A program made the position numbers and the translations under genes. Shown here piece by piece: positions 36,944 to 46,287 of a stretch of DNA of 64,000 nucleotides. This stretch comes from Alphaproteobacteria bacterium (lineage in GTDB: Bacteria; Pseudomonadota; Alphaproteobacteria; Micavibrionales; Micavibrionaceae), in contig JAUIIA010000002.1 of NCBI GenBank assembly GCA_030432025.1, positions 62,001 through 126,000 of the forward strand. Direction: 5' to 3'. How positions within the stretch are numbered: position 1 is the first letter of the stretch; each line of letters opens with the position of its first letter. The notes beneath the pieces were generated by a model. The model was given only the letters and a program-made list of their open reading frames with translations, had not been told where the DNA came from and made no database searches.

Positions 36944-37714
36944 CTAGCTGCGGCGCACAAGGGTGTTTGACAGCCACCCCGCCGTTACAGCCAACAATAC
37001 GCAGAGTAAACCATAAAAAAACGAGTAGTCCTTCGAGAATACATACAACTGAGAGCTAAAACCTTCCAGCCCTATATGCACATCCACAGTGTGCTCATGA
37101 ATAATCTGACCATCTCTAATCAGAAATCCCTTCACCTCGTACTCACCTGAAGGCACGTTTGCAGGCACTTGAAACTTCACGCGAAAGAACCCCTCACTCA
37201 AGAAAGTGACTTCTTTCGGCTCAAGCGGATAAAGGCCTTGAGTTTGCTTGTTACGGATAAGGGCTTTTTGAAACTCTTTAACAACCTTATCGTCATAACG
37301 CTTCTTACGCGGTGGGTGCTCCAGAGTATCCAGGCCGATATGAAGCCTTTGGCGGGTCGCCATATCCGGTAAAAACTCCTGCCCTTCCTCCGAAGCAGCA
37401 AAATCGTAATAAACGGGCAAATCATCAAACCGCAACCATGTGCGGTTCATCCATGCCCCCAGGACAGGCTCCTTACGGCGCACCATCGCGGTTTTGCGCG
37501 GCCCTTCCAGCTGTAAGACAACTGTGCCTTTTTCCTCTACCGTGCCGAAAACTACCAACTCTGTGCCTGTAAAGCCTGTCGTAATGCGCACAGCATCATC
37601 AGCCAGAGCAAACGTAAATGGAGGCTTCTCCTCTGCCTCAGCCTGAGAAACCGCCAGCATCCCCGTCCCGAGTAATATTAAGCTAAAAGTCAGTATCAAA
37701 CGGCTCAGCTGCAT
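36944..37714 (-). CDS. TIGR02186-family membrane-anchored protein
   Basis: 256 residues with a signal peptide (about 1-28), a beta-rich extracytoplasmic domain and a single C-terminal membrane helix (about 230-250, FFYGLLCVLLAVTAGWL). The opening ALADDAVRITTGFTGTELVVFG, here split as ALADDAVRITTGF and TGTELVVFG, and the GAWMNRTWLRF segment match TIGR02186, a family found almost only in alphaproteobacteria and regularly encoded beside a TauE/SafE transporter, as here (4 bp away). It probably helps that transporter, but the substrate is unknown. Confidence 0.88.
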   Translation of the reverse strand: MQLSRLILTFSLILLGTGMLAVSQAEAEEKPPFTFALADDAVRITTGFTGTELVVFGTVEEKGTVVLQLEGPRKTAMVRRKEPVLGAWMNRTWLRFDDLPVYYDFAASEEGQEFLPDMATRQRLHIGLDTLEHPPRKKRYDDKVVKEFQKALIRNKQTQGLYPLEPKEVTFLSEGFFRVKFQVPANVPSGEYEVKGFLIRDGQIIHEHTVDVHIGLEGFSSQLYVFSKDYSFFYGLLCVLLAVTAGWLSNTLVRRS

Positions 37715-37718
37715 CCCA

Positions 37719-38636
37719 CTACTCCATCACCGTTGAATAAACGTCCAGAGGGGGGACAAACAAGTCGAAGGACAGCATCGCACACGTCCCGAGGATAATC
37801 ATCGCCAGAATAACCCGCGCCTGTTGCCCTTTTATAAAGCGTGCAAATGCAACACCGATCTGCGTACCGACCACGCTCCCCAACACCAATATAAGCGCAA
37901 GGATGATATCAACCGTGTTGTTAAAGGTCGCATGCATCAACGTTGCCGAGGATGTCGTAAAGATAATCTGGAACAATGCAGTACCGGCCACCAGAATCGG
38001 CGGCATTCCCAAGATATAAATCATGGCAGGGACAATCAAAAAACCACCGCCAATACCCAGCACCGACGCAAGCACTCCACCGATAAACCCGATACCGCCC
38101 GGCACCAGAGCGCTTATAAACAGCTTTGAACGCGGAAAACGCATCTTGTATGGCAAAGACAAAATAAACGGAGACATTTGGGAAGTATTGAACTTACCCT
38201 TGATATTCGCACCTCTTTTGAAGAAATAGGACGAAAAGCTTTCCATCAGCATCAAGCCACCAATACCACCAAGCAACACGATATAGAGTAGTGAAATCGC
38301 GATATCGATTTGTCCAAGATATTGTAAAAACTTAAAGATAAAGATGCCGACAAAGGATCCGAGCAAGCCGCCTACCATCATGATCATGCCCATCTTCAGG
38401 TCGACATTCCCTTTTCGGAAATGCCCAAGCGATCCCGCAACACTGGACGCGACCAGCTGACTGGCCTGCGTCCCCACAGCAATCGCAGGAGGAATACCCA
38501 TAAAAATCAGAAAAGGTGTGGTTAGAAATCCGCCGCCAAGACCAAAGATACCCGATAGCATTCCGACAAACCCGCTAAGGAAAAATATCGTCTCCGCCGA
38601 AACAGCCAGCTCCGCAATGGGCAAGTAAATTTGCAT
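37719..38636 (-). CDS. TauE/SafE-family sulfite/anion exporter
   Basis: 305 residues with about eight membrane helices. Two family repeats are visible: SGFVGMLSGIFGLGGGFLTTPFL and IGFIGGVLASVLGIGGGFLIVP, here quoted only in part (GIFGLGGGF and SVLGIGGGF). Members export sulfite, sulfonates or other small anions. The paired downstream TIGR02186 gene is a strong contextual link. It lies 103 bp from the next gene upstream. Confidence 0.9.
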   Translation of the reverse strand: MQIYLPIAELAVSAETIFFLSGFVGMLSGIFGLGGGFLTTPFLIFMGIPPAIAVGTQASQLVASSVAGSLGHFRKGNVDLKMGMIMMVGGLLGSFVGIFIFKFLQYLGQIDIAISLLYIVLLGGIGGLMLMESFSSYFFKRGANIKGKFNTSQMSPFILSLPYKMRFPRSKLFISALVPGGIGFIGGVLASVLGIGGGFLIVPAMIYILGMPPILVAGTALFQIIFTTSSATLMHATFNNTVDIILALILVLGSVVGTQIGVAFARFIKGQQARVILAMIILGTCAMLSFDLFVPPLDVYSTVME

Positions 38637-38739
38637 GTGTTAAATCTGCATATATTAGAATTTACTGTTGTAACTTAACGCACTGCAATAATGCATAAAA
38701 CATGCCTCATATTCAAGTTTTTATGTCATATACGGAAGT

Positions 38740-39444
38740 CTAGGGGTTGTGGACGCCGAAATAGCTGTCTTCACGGAAAGAAGGCCCACGGACTTTCAAC
38801 GTCTTGTCGTTGATGAAGTCACGGTAATGCCCCGCCAGAGCGAAGTTTGTACGATTGTGGAAATCGACAGACTTAATAAAGCTCAAGAACGGCTTATGCC
38901 ATTTATGATATGCACTTTCCAAAGCAGAACATTCAACTGTGTACAGTACATTGTTGTACAAGGACGCAAAACCGATCGAACGCTTGCGAATCTTTGAACC
39001 ACCCGGCGTCGTGTATGAAACCTGCGCCATTGACGCAAAACCGTCACCTAGACCGTTATTACTGGTGCCCTTATGCAGGACAACATCGTCATAACGCGCT
39101 GTATACTTCTTCCAGTAATCTTCAGCGATATAAAGGCGCTGAATCGGCGCACTATACTGAACGGGATAAATCTTGAAACGGCCATCCGGATGCGCATTCA
39201 CCTTACATTCGGCGAACTCATGCATACCAGCCGGGCTTGGCGCACGCACGGTCAGAATATCGTTCGGGTTCTGACTGCTGATGTCATACCAGCGATCAGG
39301 GTAAGAAACTGTCATCTTCGTAACCGGATCACGAAAGACACTCACTTCGGCTTGTGCTGAAGAAACTACACCTGCGGCCATTGCGACAGCAAAAACAGAC
39401 GCTTTAAAAGCTTTTGAAAAAGATACGTTCATAGAAAAATTCAT
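38740..39444 (-). CDS. Secreted protein of unknown function
   Basis: 234 residues. A signal peptide ends at AQA before Glu (about residue 32). After it, VFRDPVTKMTVSYPDRWYD has the look of a PsbP/DcrB-type beta fold that binds at membrane surfaces, followed by further beta-rich sequence and two cysteines (ECKV and VECSAL) that could pair. I cannot name the family. AGGCGGG precedes ATG 39444. A TTATCCACA DnaA-box match sits at 39479-39487 upstream. No operon partner: trpS is 110 bp upstream on the same strand. Confidence 0.75.
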   Translation of the reverse strand: MNFSMNVSFSKAFKASVFAVAMAAGVVSSAQAEVSVFRDPVTKMTVSYPDRWYDISSQNPNDILTVRAPSPAGMHEFAECKVNAHPDGRFKIYPVQYSAPIQRLYIAEDYWKKYTARYDDVVLHKGTSNNGLGDGFASMAQVSYTTPGGSKIRKRSIGFASLYNNVLYTVECSALESAYHKWHKPFLSFIKSVDFHNRTNFALAGHYRDFINDKTLKVRGPSFREDSYFGVHNP

Positions 39445-39555
39445 GGCAGACCCGCCTTTTTGATAATCTTATTATGCCTTATCCACAGGCATATTTAAAG
39501 AGGTAATTAACACACTCTTTAAGCATACGAATCAAAAGCTAAGAAGTTCTGAATA

Positions 39556-40575
39556 TTATTTCCAGAATCCCATGATATCCCGAACCTCCTGCAAGGTTAC
39601 TTCCGCCAGCGCATTGGCTTTCGCATTACCTTTTGCGAGAACCGCATCAATCTCGGACTGATCCTCCAGTAACTGCGCCATACGCTCGGTAATCGGGGCC
39701 AGCGTTGTAACAGCCAGCTCAGCCAACTTCGGCTTAAACTGCCCCCAGCCCTGCCCGCCATACTCGGATAGAACATCTTCCTTGGAGATACCGGCAAGAC
39801 CGGCATAGATATTCACGAGGTTATCCGCCCCTACGCGCCCCTCAAGGCCTTCGACTCTCTCGGGCAATGGTTCAGGGTCGGTCTGTGCCTTCTTGATCTT
39901 CTTCACAATCGTATCGGCATCATCCGTCATGTTAATACGGCTTTTCTCACTCGGGTCCGACTTGCTCATCTTCTTCGAACCATCCTGCAAGCTCATCACC
40001 CGCGTGGCTGCGCCCATGATGTATGGCTCGGGCTGTACCAACGTTTCAGTGTCAAAGCGGGTATTAAAGGTGCTCGCAATCTCTCGCGACAGCTCCAGAT
40101 GCTGCTTCTGGTCGTCACCCACGGGCACATGCGTTGCCTTGTAAACCAAAATATCCGCGGCCATCAGCACAGGATACGCAAACAAACCCAGCCCAGCGCG
40201 CTCGGCATTCTTACCCGCCTTATCCTTGAACTGTGTCATGCGTTCCAGCTTACCCATCTGCGTCATAGTCGCCAGCAACCACATCAACTCCGAATGCGCG
40301 GGAATAGCGGATTGCACGAAAATCGTCGATTTATCGGGGTCTACACCGCCCGCAATGTAAGCCGCCGCAATCTCACGCGTGGCTTTCAACAGCTCCGCAG
40401 GCTCCTGCGGTACCGTAATCGCATGCAGATCCACAACACCGTACAAACACTCGGCCTCCTCGCCCAGCACATCTGCGGCCTGATCCTGCAGCAGCACCCA
40501 GTTTTTCAACGCCCCGAGATAATTCCCGAGATGAAGATTATTGGTCGGTTGCATGCAAGACAGAATACGTTTCAA
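39556..40575 (-). CDS. trpS: Tryptophanyl-tRNA synthetase
   Basis: 339 residues, class I. It charges tRNA-Trp. The HIGH-type motif is NLHLGNYLG and the KMSKS motif is KKMSKSDPS, both complete. MKRILSCMQPTNNLHLG is the canonical start. Its ATG overlaps the murJ stop by 4 bp, so the two are translationally coupled; the murJ-trpS order is typical for alphaproteobacteria. Confidence 0.97.
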   Translation of the reverse strand: MKRILSCMQPTNNLHLGNYLGALKNWVLLQDQAADVLGEEAECLYGVVDLHAITVPQEPAELLKATREIAAAYIAGGVDPDKSTIFVQSAIPAHSELMWLLATMTQMGKLERMTQFKDKAGKNAERAGLGLFAYPVLMAADILVYKATHVPVGDDQKQHLELSREIASTFNTRFDTETLVQPEPYIMGAATRVMSLQDGSKKMSKSDPSEKSRINMTDDADTIVKKIKKAQTDPEPLPERVEGLEGRVGADNLVNIYAGLAGISKEDVLSEYGGQGWGQFKPKLAELAVTTLAPITERMAQLLEDQSEIDAVLAKGNAKANALAEVTLQEVRDIMGFWK

Positions 40576-42122
40576 GAGACTTTTCCTTTTTTCAAATACT
40601 TCGCAATGTCGGAGAATTTAAAGACCCCCATCGCGACAATCGATAATCCATAGACCAGCATACCGCCGACAATCAAGATGCCCAGCTCAAAAATCTGCTC
40701 CCAGCCGCTCGCATCGCTCCAGTAATGCATGACATGCGCATTGAAATACAACGCCCCTGCCATCAACAATGTCGCAATGATAATCCGCGGATACACGGCC
40801 TTAAACCGATCATCAAACAGCGCCGCAGGGTTACCCTGTAACGCCAGTATATGCAGTCCGAACTGCATCCATCCCGTAATGCCCGTCGCCAACGCAATTC
40901 CGACAACGCCAATATATTGGATCAGGATGATACTCATGATGATATTCACCACCGTCGCCGCCACAGAAATCTTAACAGGTGTCACCGTATCCTGATTGGC
41001 CCAATGCACCGTCGAAAACACCTTGATACATATATAGGCAGGCAACCCCAGCGCGTAGGCCATCAACACACTCGCCGTATTCAGGCTATCAGCGGCTTCA
41101 AACGCACCACGCTCGAACAACACGGTAATAATAGGTACTGGAATAACCGCCAGCGCCATCGCGGCGGGTAACGCGAGCAACAAACACATCTCCAGCGCAC
41201 GGTTAAATAAATTCTGCGCCTCGACCACATCATCCTTGGCCAGCGAGCGCGATAGCATCGGCAGCAATGCGGTGCCCACGGCAATTCCGACAACACCCAA
41301 CGGTAACTGGTTCAAACGGTCAGCATAATAAAGGTAAGAAATCGCCCCCGTGGACAAGAACGACGCAATCACCATATCGGCGAACAGATTGATATGCATC
41401 ACTCCTGCGCCTATGACCCCCGGCCCCATCAGCTTGAATACCTTCTTGATCTTCACATCCATCTTGGGCGCACCCAAACGGATTCGAACACCTGCACGGC
41501 GCGCCGCAACCCACAACCAAATAAGTTGCACAACACCCGCAGCCGCAATCCCGTACGCCATGGCGTGACCTGCGGTTTCGAAAAAGCCTGCGCACAGCAA
41601 AGCCAAGATCAAACACAAATTGAACAAGACGGGTGCAAACGCAAACGGCGCAAAGCGGTCCAGCGCATTCAGCACACCACCGAGCAATGCGGTTAAAGAC
41701 ATCAACAATAAGTAAGGAAACGTAACCCGCGATAACTCGACCGCCAGATCATAGCGAATAGGATCATCGACAAAACCGGGCGCAACCACATACAGCACAT
41801 ACGGCATCGCCAAAACGGCCAGTACACACACCACCGACAATATCGACAGCATCATCATGAACGCATTGGATGCGAACTGATCCGCGGCCTCCTTGCCATC
41901 CTTTTCTATGCTCTCACTATATAAGGGGACAAAGGCAACGCTGAACGCACCCTCCGCAGTCACGCGACGAAAAAAGTTCGGCAACTTCAGCGCAACAAAG
42001 AATGCATCACCAATCGGCCCCGCACCCAGAATAGCCGCCGTCAGGATATCACGGACAAACCCCGCGATCCTGGAGAGACCCGTAAGTCCCGCTACCGTTG
42101 CCATTGCCCTAGCGAGTTTCAT
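40572..42122 (-). CDS. murJ: Lipid II flippase MurJ
   Basis: 516 residues with about 14 membrane helices, MOP superfamily. MurJ moves lipid II across the inner membrane for peptidoglycan synthesis. The N-terminal ARAMATVAGLTGLSRIAGFVRD region is the family signature (quoted in part: GLSRIAGFVRD), as are FFRRVTAEGAFSVAFVPLY in part (AEGAFSVAFVPLY) and YYADRLNQLPLGVVGIA. Length and start are normal. It is divergent from the TPR gene across 85 bp. Confidence 0.96.
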   Translation of the reverse strand: MKLARAMATVAGLTGLSRIAGFVRDILTAAILGAGPIGDAFFVALKLPNFFRRVTAEGAFSVAFVPLYSESIEKDGKEAADQFASNAFMMMLSILSVVCVLAVLAMPYVLYVVAPGFVDDPIRYDLAVELSRVTFPYLLLMSLTALLGGVLNALDRFAPFAFAPVLFNLCLILALLCAGFFETAGHAMAYGIAAAGVVQLIWLWVAARRAGVRIRLGAPKMDVKIKKVFKLMGPGVIGAGVMHINLFADMVIASFLSTGAISYLYYADRLNQLPLGVVGIAVGTALLPMLSRSLAKDDVVEAQNLFNRALEMCLLLALPAAMALAVIPVPIITVLFERGAFEAADSLNTASVLMAYALGLPAYICIKVFSTVHWANQDTVTPVKISVAATVVNIIMSIILIQYIGVVGIALATGITGWMQFGLHILALQGNPAALFDDRFKAVYPRIIIATLLMAGALYFNAHVMHYWSDASGWEQIFELGILIVGGMLVYGLSIVAMGVFKFSDIAKYLKKGKVS

Positions 42123-42207
42123 AAAGCTTGATTCTTAGAGATAAAAATTTCATACCCTTCCTTCATGTGCTATTTTTCGCAAAACATCAAACAGGAGTTG
42201 CTATCCA

Positions 42208-42975
42208 ATGCCAAACAACAGACGCATAACCTATCTGTTAACAGCCCTTCTGGCGCTTTTCATCGTCACGGCAGGCCCGGTACATCAAGCGCACGCACAA
42301 CTAGACTGGCTTAGCGGCTCCAAGGAAAAAGACCTCAAAGATTTCGACACTGCGGAAAATCTGTTCAAGGCCGGACATTACCAACTCGCCATCGCCCGCG
42401 TGGACAAATTTCTTAAGAAATATCCTGACGATGTCGGCGGACGCATGCTCAAAGCATGGGCATTACTCAAAGTCGACCAACTCGACGAGGCAAAAACCAT
42501 CATCGATGGCGTGCTAATAGAAGACCCTAAACATCTCGATGCGCTGGTCGCCACAGGCGTATATCACCGCAAGCTCGGCGACAATGACACTGCACTGTCT
42601 TATTATGAGCGTGTTCTCGATATCGATCCCAATGATCCTTACGCCCTGTCCAGCATTGTCACGGTTGCCCTGCTGAGCTGTGAAATTAAAAAAGCTGTTG
42701 ATTATGGCGAGCGCGGCGTCAAGGGCGCACCAGATGACGCGGTCATCAACGCCAACCTAGCCGTCGCTTACCACTTCGATGGACAATTCGATCAACGTGA
42801 CAAATACACCGCATTGGCAAAAAAATATAATTACCCGCGTATAAAAGACCTCGACGGCATTTATAGCGGCGCACTGCTCCTACTGCCGGATGATTGCGAG
42901 CCGAACAAGCCTCAGCAGTCGACCGTACAAAAAGAGCACGTAAAAGAAGCACCCCCAACAGAGCCGGATTACTAA
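42208..42975 (+). CDS. Periplasmic TPR-repeat protein
   Basis: 255 residues. A signal peptide (AHA before Gln, about residue 30) is followed by four or so tetratricopeptide repeats between about 45 and 215, for instance AENLFKAGHYQLAIARVDKF and ALSYYERVLDIDPNDPYAL. AGGAG lies 11 bp before the ATG. TPR proteins scaffold protein complexes; the partner is not known. ubiE follows 10 bp later, so cotranscription is likely, though a functional link is not evident. Confidence 0.8.
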   Translation: MPNNRRITYLLTALLALFIVTAGPVHQAHAQLDWLSGSKEKDLKDFDTAENLFKAGHYQLAIARVDKFLKKYPDDVGGRMLKAWALLKVDQLDEAKTIIDGVLIEDPKHLDALVATGVYHRKLGDNDTALSYYERVLDIDPNDPYALSSIVTVALLSCEIKKAVDYGERGVKGAPDDAVINANLAVAYHFDGQFDQRDKYTALAKKYNYPRIKDLDGIYSGALLLLPDDCEPNKPQQSTVQKEHVKEAPPTEPDY

Positions 42976-42985
42976 GGTACATACA

Positions 42986-43735
42986 ATGAACACGAACCCG
43001 GAAAGCACACAGTTTGGCGAGCAAAGCGTAACACCAGATCAGAAAACAGGTCTGGTCCGCGGCGTATTCGACTCGGTCGCCGATAACTACGACCTGATGA
43101 ATGACCTCATGTCCGGTGGGCTGCACCGCGTTTGGAAGGATCGTTTGGTACGCCTGATCCGCCCTAAGTCCAACATGCGCTTTATTGATGTTGCGGGTGG
43201 TACAGGTGATATCGCTTTCCGCATCCGCAAAAAAGCGCCCAAAGCACAGATCACAGTCTACGACCTGAACCAGAATATGCTGGATGTTGGTCGCGACCGC
43301 GCCATTGATAAGGGCTGGGTCGAAGGTTTTTCATGGGAATGTGGTAATGCGGAAAAGCTCCCCCACCCTAATAATACATTTGACGTGTATACAATCGCGT
43401 TCGGCCTGCGCAATGTTACCCACATTGATACAGCCCTTAAAGAAGCTCACCGCGTTCTTAAACCGGGCGGCCGCTTTTTCTGCCTTGAATTCAGCCATGT
43501 CCGCGAACCGATACTCAGCAAAGCTTACGACTTCTACTCCTATAATCTGATCCCGAAAATCGGGGCTGCCGTAGCCAAGGACCGCGACAGCTACCAATAC
43601 CTGGTGGAAAGCATCCGCAAATTCCCCAGACAGGAGGTTTTAAAGGCCAGAATGGAAGATGCAGGCATGAAAAACTGTTCATTTTCAAACCTTTCCGCCG
43701 GAATCGTTGCGATTCATAAAGGATACAAGATTTAA
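42986..43735 (+). CDS. ubiE: Ubiquinone/menaquinone C-methyltransferase UbiE
   Basis: 249 residues. It adds the C2 methyl group during ubiquinone synthesis with SAM. The family signatures GVFDSVADNYDLMNDLMSGG (in part) and the SAM-binding DVAGGTGDIAFRI are present, as is FGLRNVTHIDTALKEAHRVLKPGG (in part: FGLRNVTHID). Length is standard. The only ubiquinone-related gene nearby apart from ubiK. Confidence 0.95.
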   Translation: MNTNPESTQFGEQSVTPDQKTGLVRGVFDSVADNYDLMNDLMSGGLHRVWKDRLVRLIRPKSNMRFIDVAGGTGDIAFRIRKKAPKAQITVYDLNQNMLDVGRDRAIDKGWVEGFSWECGNAEKLPHPNNTFDVYTIAFGLRNVTHIDTALKEAHRVLKPGGRFFCLEFSHVREPILSKAYDFYSYNLIPKIGAAVAKDRDSYQYLVESIRKFPRQEVLKARMEDAGMKNCSFSNLSAGIVAIHKGYKI

Positions 43736-43892
43736 CCTGCACCATAATTTCCCATAATATCAGTGAATTATAATTTTTTATTGACACTAAGCCCTTATAA
43801 GCGCAAAGGTATGCGTCATTGACCATAATAAACTGTAATTTGCGCTTAATAGGCGCACATGAGCATGAATTTTAAGGAGAGGACTGCTTCAA

Positions 43893-44345
43893 ATGAATAA
43901 CTTTACTAAATCAATCGTTTACTCCGGCGTTGTATTGGCCGCTGGTTTGGTTGCGATCTTTGCCATCTACAACAACATGGGCACAGACGCTTCTAACGTA
44001 TCTTACATCGAGCCTGCCGCTGGTGAAGAAACAATGACAGAAAAAGCTACTGAAGCTTACGACAACACAGTTGAAGCAATCACAGAGACAGCAGAAGATG
44101 CTGGCGAAGCGATTTCTGAAACAGCTGAAGACACAACAACAGCGATCGAAGAAACAATCGAAGAAGCTGATGCTACAGAAACAGCTGAAGAAGTTGAAAC
44201 TCAGGAAGCTTCTGATAACTCTCCTGAAGACAGAACAGCTGCTGGCGACGATGTTGAGCAAACAGAACCTGCTTCCGGCGACGCTGTAATCGAGAACGCT
44301 AAAGAGCTTCTTGAAGAGAGCAAAACAGAAGAAGCTGCTGAATAA
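43893..44345 (+). CDS. Acidic membrane-anchored repeat protein of unknown function
   Basis: 150 residues. A single hydrophobic helix (about 8-28, VYSGVVLAAGLVAIFAIYN) anchors it, or acts as an uncleaved signal. The rest is very acidic low-complexity sequence of Glu, Ala, Thr and Asp with an 11-residue periodicity (units such as AITETAED, AISETAED). No aromatic residues appear after the anchor region except Tyr. AAGGAG precedes the ATG and a strong terminator follows, so it is transcribed alone. Thr is encoded almost only by ACA, the codon preference of other apparently abundant proteins in the window. An LEA-like or envelope spacer role is speculation. Confidence 0.8.
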   Translation: MNNFTKSIVYSGVVLAAGLVAIFAIYNNMGTDASNVSYIEPAAGEETMTEKATEAYDNTVEAITETAEDAGEAISETAEDTTTAIEETIEEADATETAEEVETQEASDNSPEDRTAAGDDVEQTEPASGDAVIENAKELLEESKTEEAAE

Positions 44346-44368
44346 GCGCATTCTGATAGAAATTTGAA

Positions 44369-44402
44369 CAAGCCCTGCCTTTACCGGCGGGGCTTTTTCT
44401 TT
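44369..44402 (+). terminator. Rho-independent terminator
   Basis: AAGCCCTGCC pairs with GGCGGGGCTT (one G-T pair), then a T-run. It ends 12 bp before coaBC. Confidence 0.9.
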
Positions 44403-44413
44403 ATATTAAAAGC

Positions 44414-45664
44414 ATGACACAGACACTTGAAAACAAATCGGTATTACTGGTGATCAGCGGCGGGATAGCCGCCTACAAATCACTGGAGCTCATCCGCCTA
44501 ATCAAAAAAGCGGGCGGTGCCGTGCGTTGTATCCTGACCAAGGGCGGCGAGCAATTTGTTACACCACTCAGTGTCTCCGCATTATGCGAAGAAGAAGCCT
44601 ATACCGACCTCTGGTCCCTCAAGGATGAAACAGAGATGGGCCACATTCAGTTAACCCGCGATGCGGACATGATCGTCATCGCACCCGCATCAGCCAACCT
44701 GATCGCGCAAATGGCAAATGGTCTGGCGCAGGACTTGGCCTCCACCGCTCTGCTAGCTTCCGACAAACCCGCTATCATCGCTCCGGCTATGAATGTGCGC
44801 ATGTGGGAAAACCCCGCCACGCAAGCCAACATCGCAAAACTGCAAGAATACGGCCACACCATAATCGGTCCATCCGAAGGCGACATGGCCTGCGGCGAAT
44901 ACGGCATGGGCAGAATGCTGGAACCCGAAGAAATCTTCGCAGCCCTTACGTCCGCCCCGCAAAAAAAAACTGAAAACGCAGCCAAACCGTTAGCGGGCAA
45001 AACCGCCCTTGTCACCAGCGGCCCGACTTTTGAGGCCATAGATCCCGTCCGTTTTATAGGCAACCGTTCATCGGGTAAACAAGGGCATGCCATCGCTACC
45101 GCTTTGCAACAGGCGGGCGCGAATGTCACCTTGATCACTGGCCCCGTGTCCATTTCCGACCCTGCGGGCGTAAAAACAGTCCACATCGAAACCGCACAGG
45201 AAATGTTGAAAGCCTGTGAAGACAGCCTGCCTGCCGACATTGCTGTCTGCGCCGCCGCCGTCTCCGACTGGGCGCCAAAACAACACGAGCAAAAAATCAA
45301 AAAGCGCGGTGATGCCTCTCCACCGCACATCGAACTGAACGAAAACCCCGATATCCTCAAAACCATATCGAACCATAAAAACCGCCCAAGCGTTGTGGTC
45401 GGGTTTGCCGCCGAAACCGAAAACCTGGAAGACAACGCCAAGGCCAAGCTTACGCGTAAGGGCTGCGATATGATCCTCGCCAACCTCGTCGCGCAGGAAG
45501 GTGCAGAAGTATTCGGGCAGGATAAAGGGCACATATACTGCGTTACCGCAGCATCGGTTGATAACTGGCAACCAATGTCCAAGTCCGCTATTGCCAAAAA
45601 GCTCACGGACACTATCATTAGCTCACTCGACGAAACCGAAACGATTAAGAGCGCTGCCGAATAA
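44414..45664 (+). CDS. coaBC: Bifunctional phosphopantothenoylcysteine decarboxylase/synthetase
   Basis: 416 residues. It makes 4'-phosphopantetheine for coenzyme A: the N-terminal flavin-dependent CoaC decarboxylase ([11 protein letters not shown], catalytic His and Cys in [13 protein letters not shown]) and the C-terminal CoaB synthetase ([20 protein letters not shown] in part; ISDP-type loop, AAVSDWAP). Length is normal for the fused form. Its TAA stop overlaps the dut ATG (TAATG), so they are coupled, a common pair. Confidence 0.96.
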   Translation: MTQTLENKSVLLVISGGIAAYKSLELIRLIKKAGGAVRCILTKGGEQFVTPLSVSALCEEEAYTDLWSLKDETEMGHIQLTRDADMIVIAPASANLIAQMANGLAQDLASTALLASDKPAIIAPAMNVRMWENPATQANIAKLQEYGHTIIGPSEGDMACGEYGMGRMLEPEEIFAALTSAPQKKTENAAKPLAGKTALVTSGPTFEAIDPVRFIGNRSSGKQGHAIATALQQAGANVTLITGPVSISDPAGVKTVHIETAQEMLKACEDSLPADIAVCAAAVSDWAPKQHEQKIKKRGDASPPHIELNENPDILKTISNHKNRPSVVVGFAAETENLEDNAKAKLTRKGCDMILANLVAQEGAEVFGQDKGHIYCVTAASVDNWQPMSKSAIAKKLTDTIISSLDETETIKSAAE

Positions 45665-46131
45665 TGGACTCCGATGTAACCATCAAACTTATGCCGCTGG
45701 AACACGCGGTCGGCCTCCAACTCCCGACATATGCGACGGAACAATCTGCTGGCATGGATCTTTCCGCCGCAATTGAAGAAGCGATTGAAATCGGCCCTGG
45801 TGAACGCGCGCTTATTCCGACAGGTCTAGCCATCGCACTCCCAAAAAACCACGAGGCACAAGTTCGCCCGCGCTCTGGCTTAGCGCTAAAGCACGGCGTA
45901 ACAGTTTTGAACGCGCCGGGCACAATCGATGCCGACTATCGCGGTGAAATCAAAGTCATCCTCATCAACCACGGCCAAGAACCCTTCACGGTCGAGCGCG
46001 GCATGCGCATCGCCCAAATGGTCGTCGAAAAATTTGAAATCGTCGAATGGAACGTCGTTAAGGAACTCGAAGAATCCGAGCGCGGCGAGGGCGGCTTCGG
46101 CTCAACGGGCACGGATGAGAAGAAGAAATAG
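45664..46131 (+). CDS. dut: dUTP diphosphatase
   Basis: 155 residues, trimeric dUTPase. It hydrolyses dUTP to dUMP, keeping uracil out of DNA. Motifs are visible in order: AGMDLSAAI (1), [10 protein letters not shown] (2), [13 protein letters not shown] (3), RIAQMVVEK (4) and the glycine-rich GGFGSTG (5) near the C-terminus. Coupled to coaBC through the overlapping TAATG. Confidence 0.97.
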   Translation: MDSDVTIKLMPLEHAVGLQLPTYATEQSAGMDLSAAIEEAIEIGPGERALIPTGLAIALPKNHEAQVRPRSGLALKHGVTVLNAPGTIDADYRGEIKVILINHGQEPFTVERGMRIAQMVVEKFEIVEWNVVKELEESERGEGGFGSTGTDEKKK

Positions 46132-46287
46132 AAGTTCAGGATAACCTCAACTTTACCCTTTCGCGCACACCCTGCCATCTTTTATCATAAACACGATTAA
46201 TCAATGCGAAGCTGTTGAGATTTTTAGCTGCACAAGGCGCAAGGAGCGTCGTGTAGGTGAAATTTACAGGAGCGACGCGGCAACGAT
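46132..46287. repeat. Intergenic region with a dispersed repeat, copy 1
   Basis: The stretch from about 46222 to 46281 carries CAAGGAGCGTCGTGTA and TTTACAGGAGCGACGC, whose ends (GCGTCG/CGACGC and TGTA/TACA) can fold back. A related sequence lies at 56284-56330. A weak AAGTT/AACTT hairpin follows dut. The repeat ends just before mutS and may lie in its leader. Confidence 0.4.

Noticed and set aside
39494-39526. TTAA-rich stretch before the secreted unknown as a CtrA site
   Set aside because: The spacing between TTAA halves is 8, not 7.
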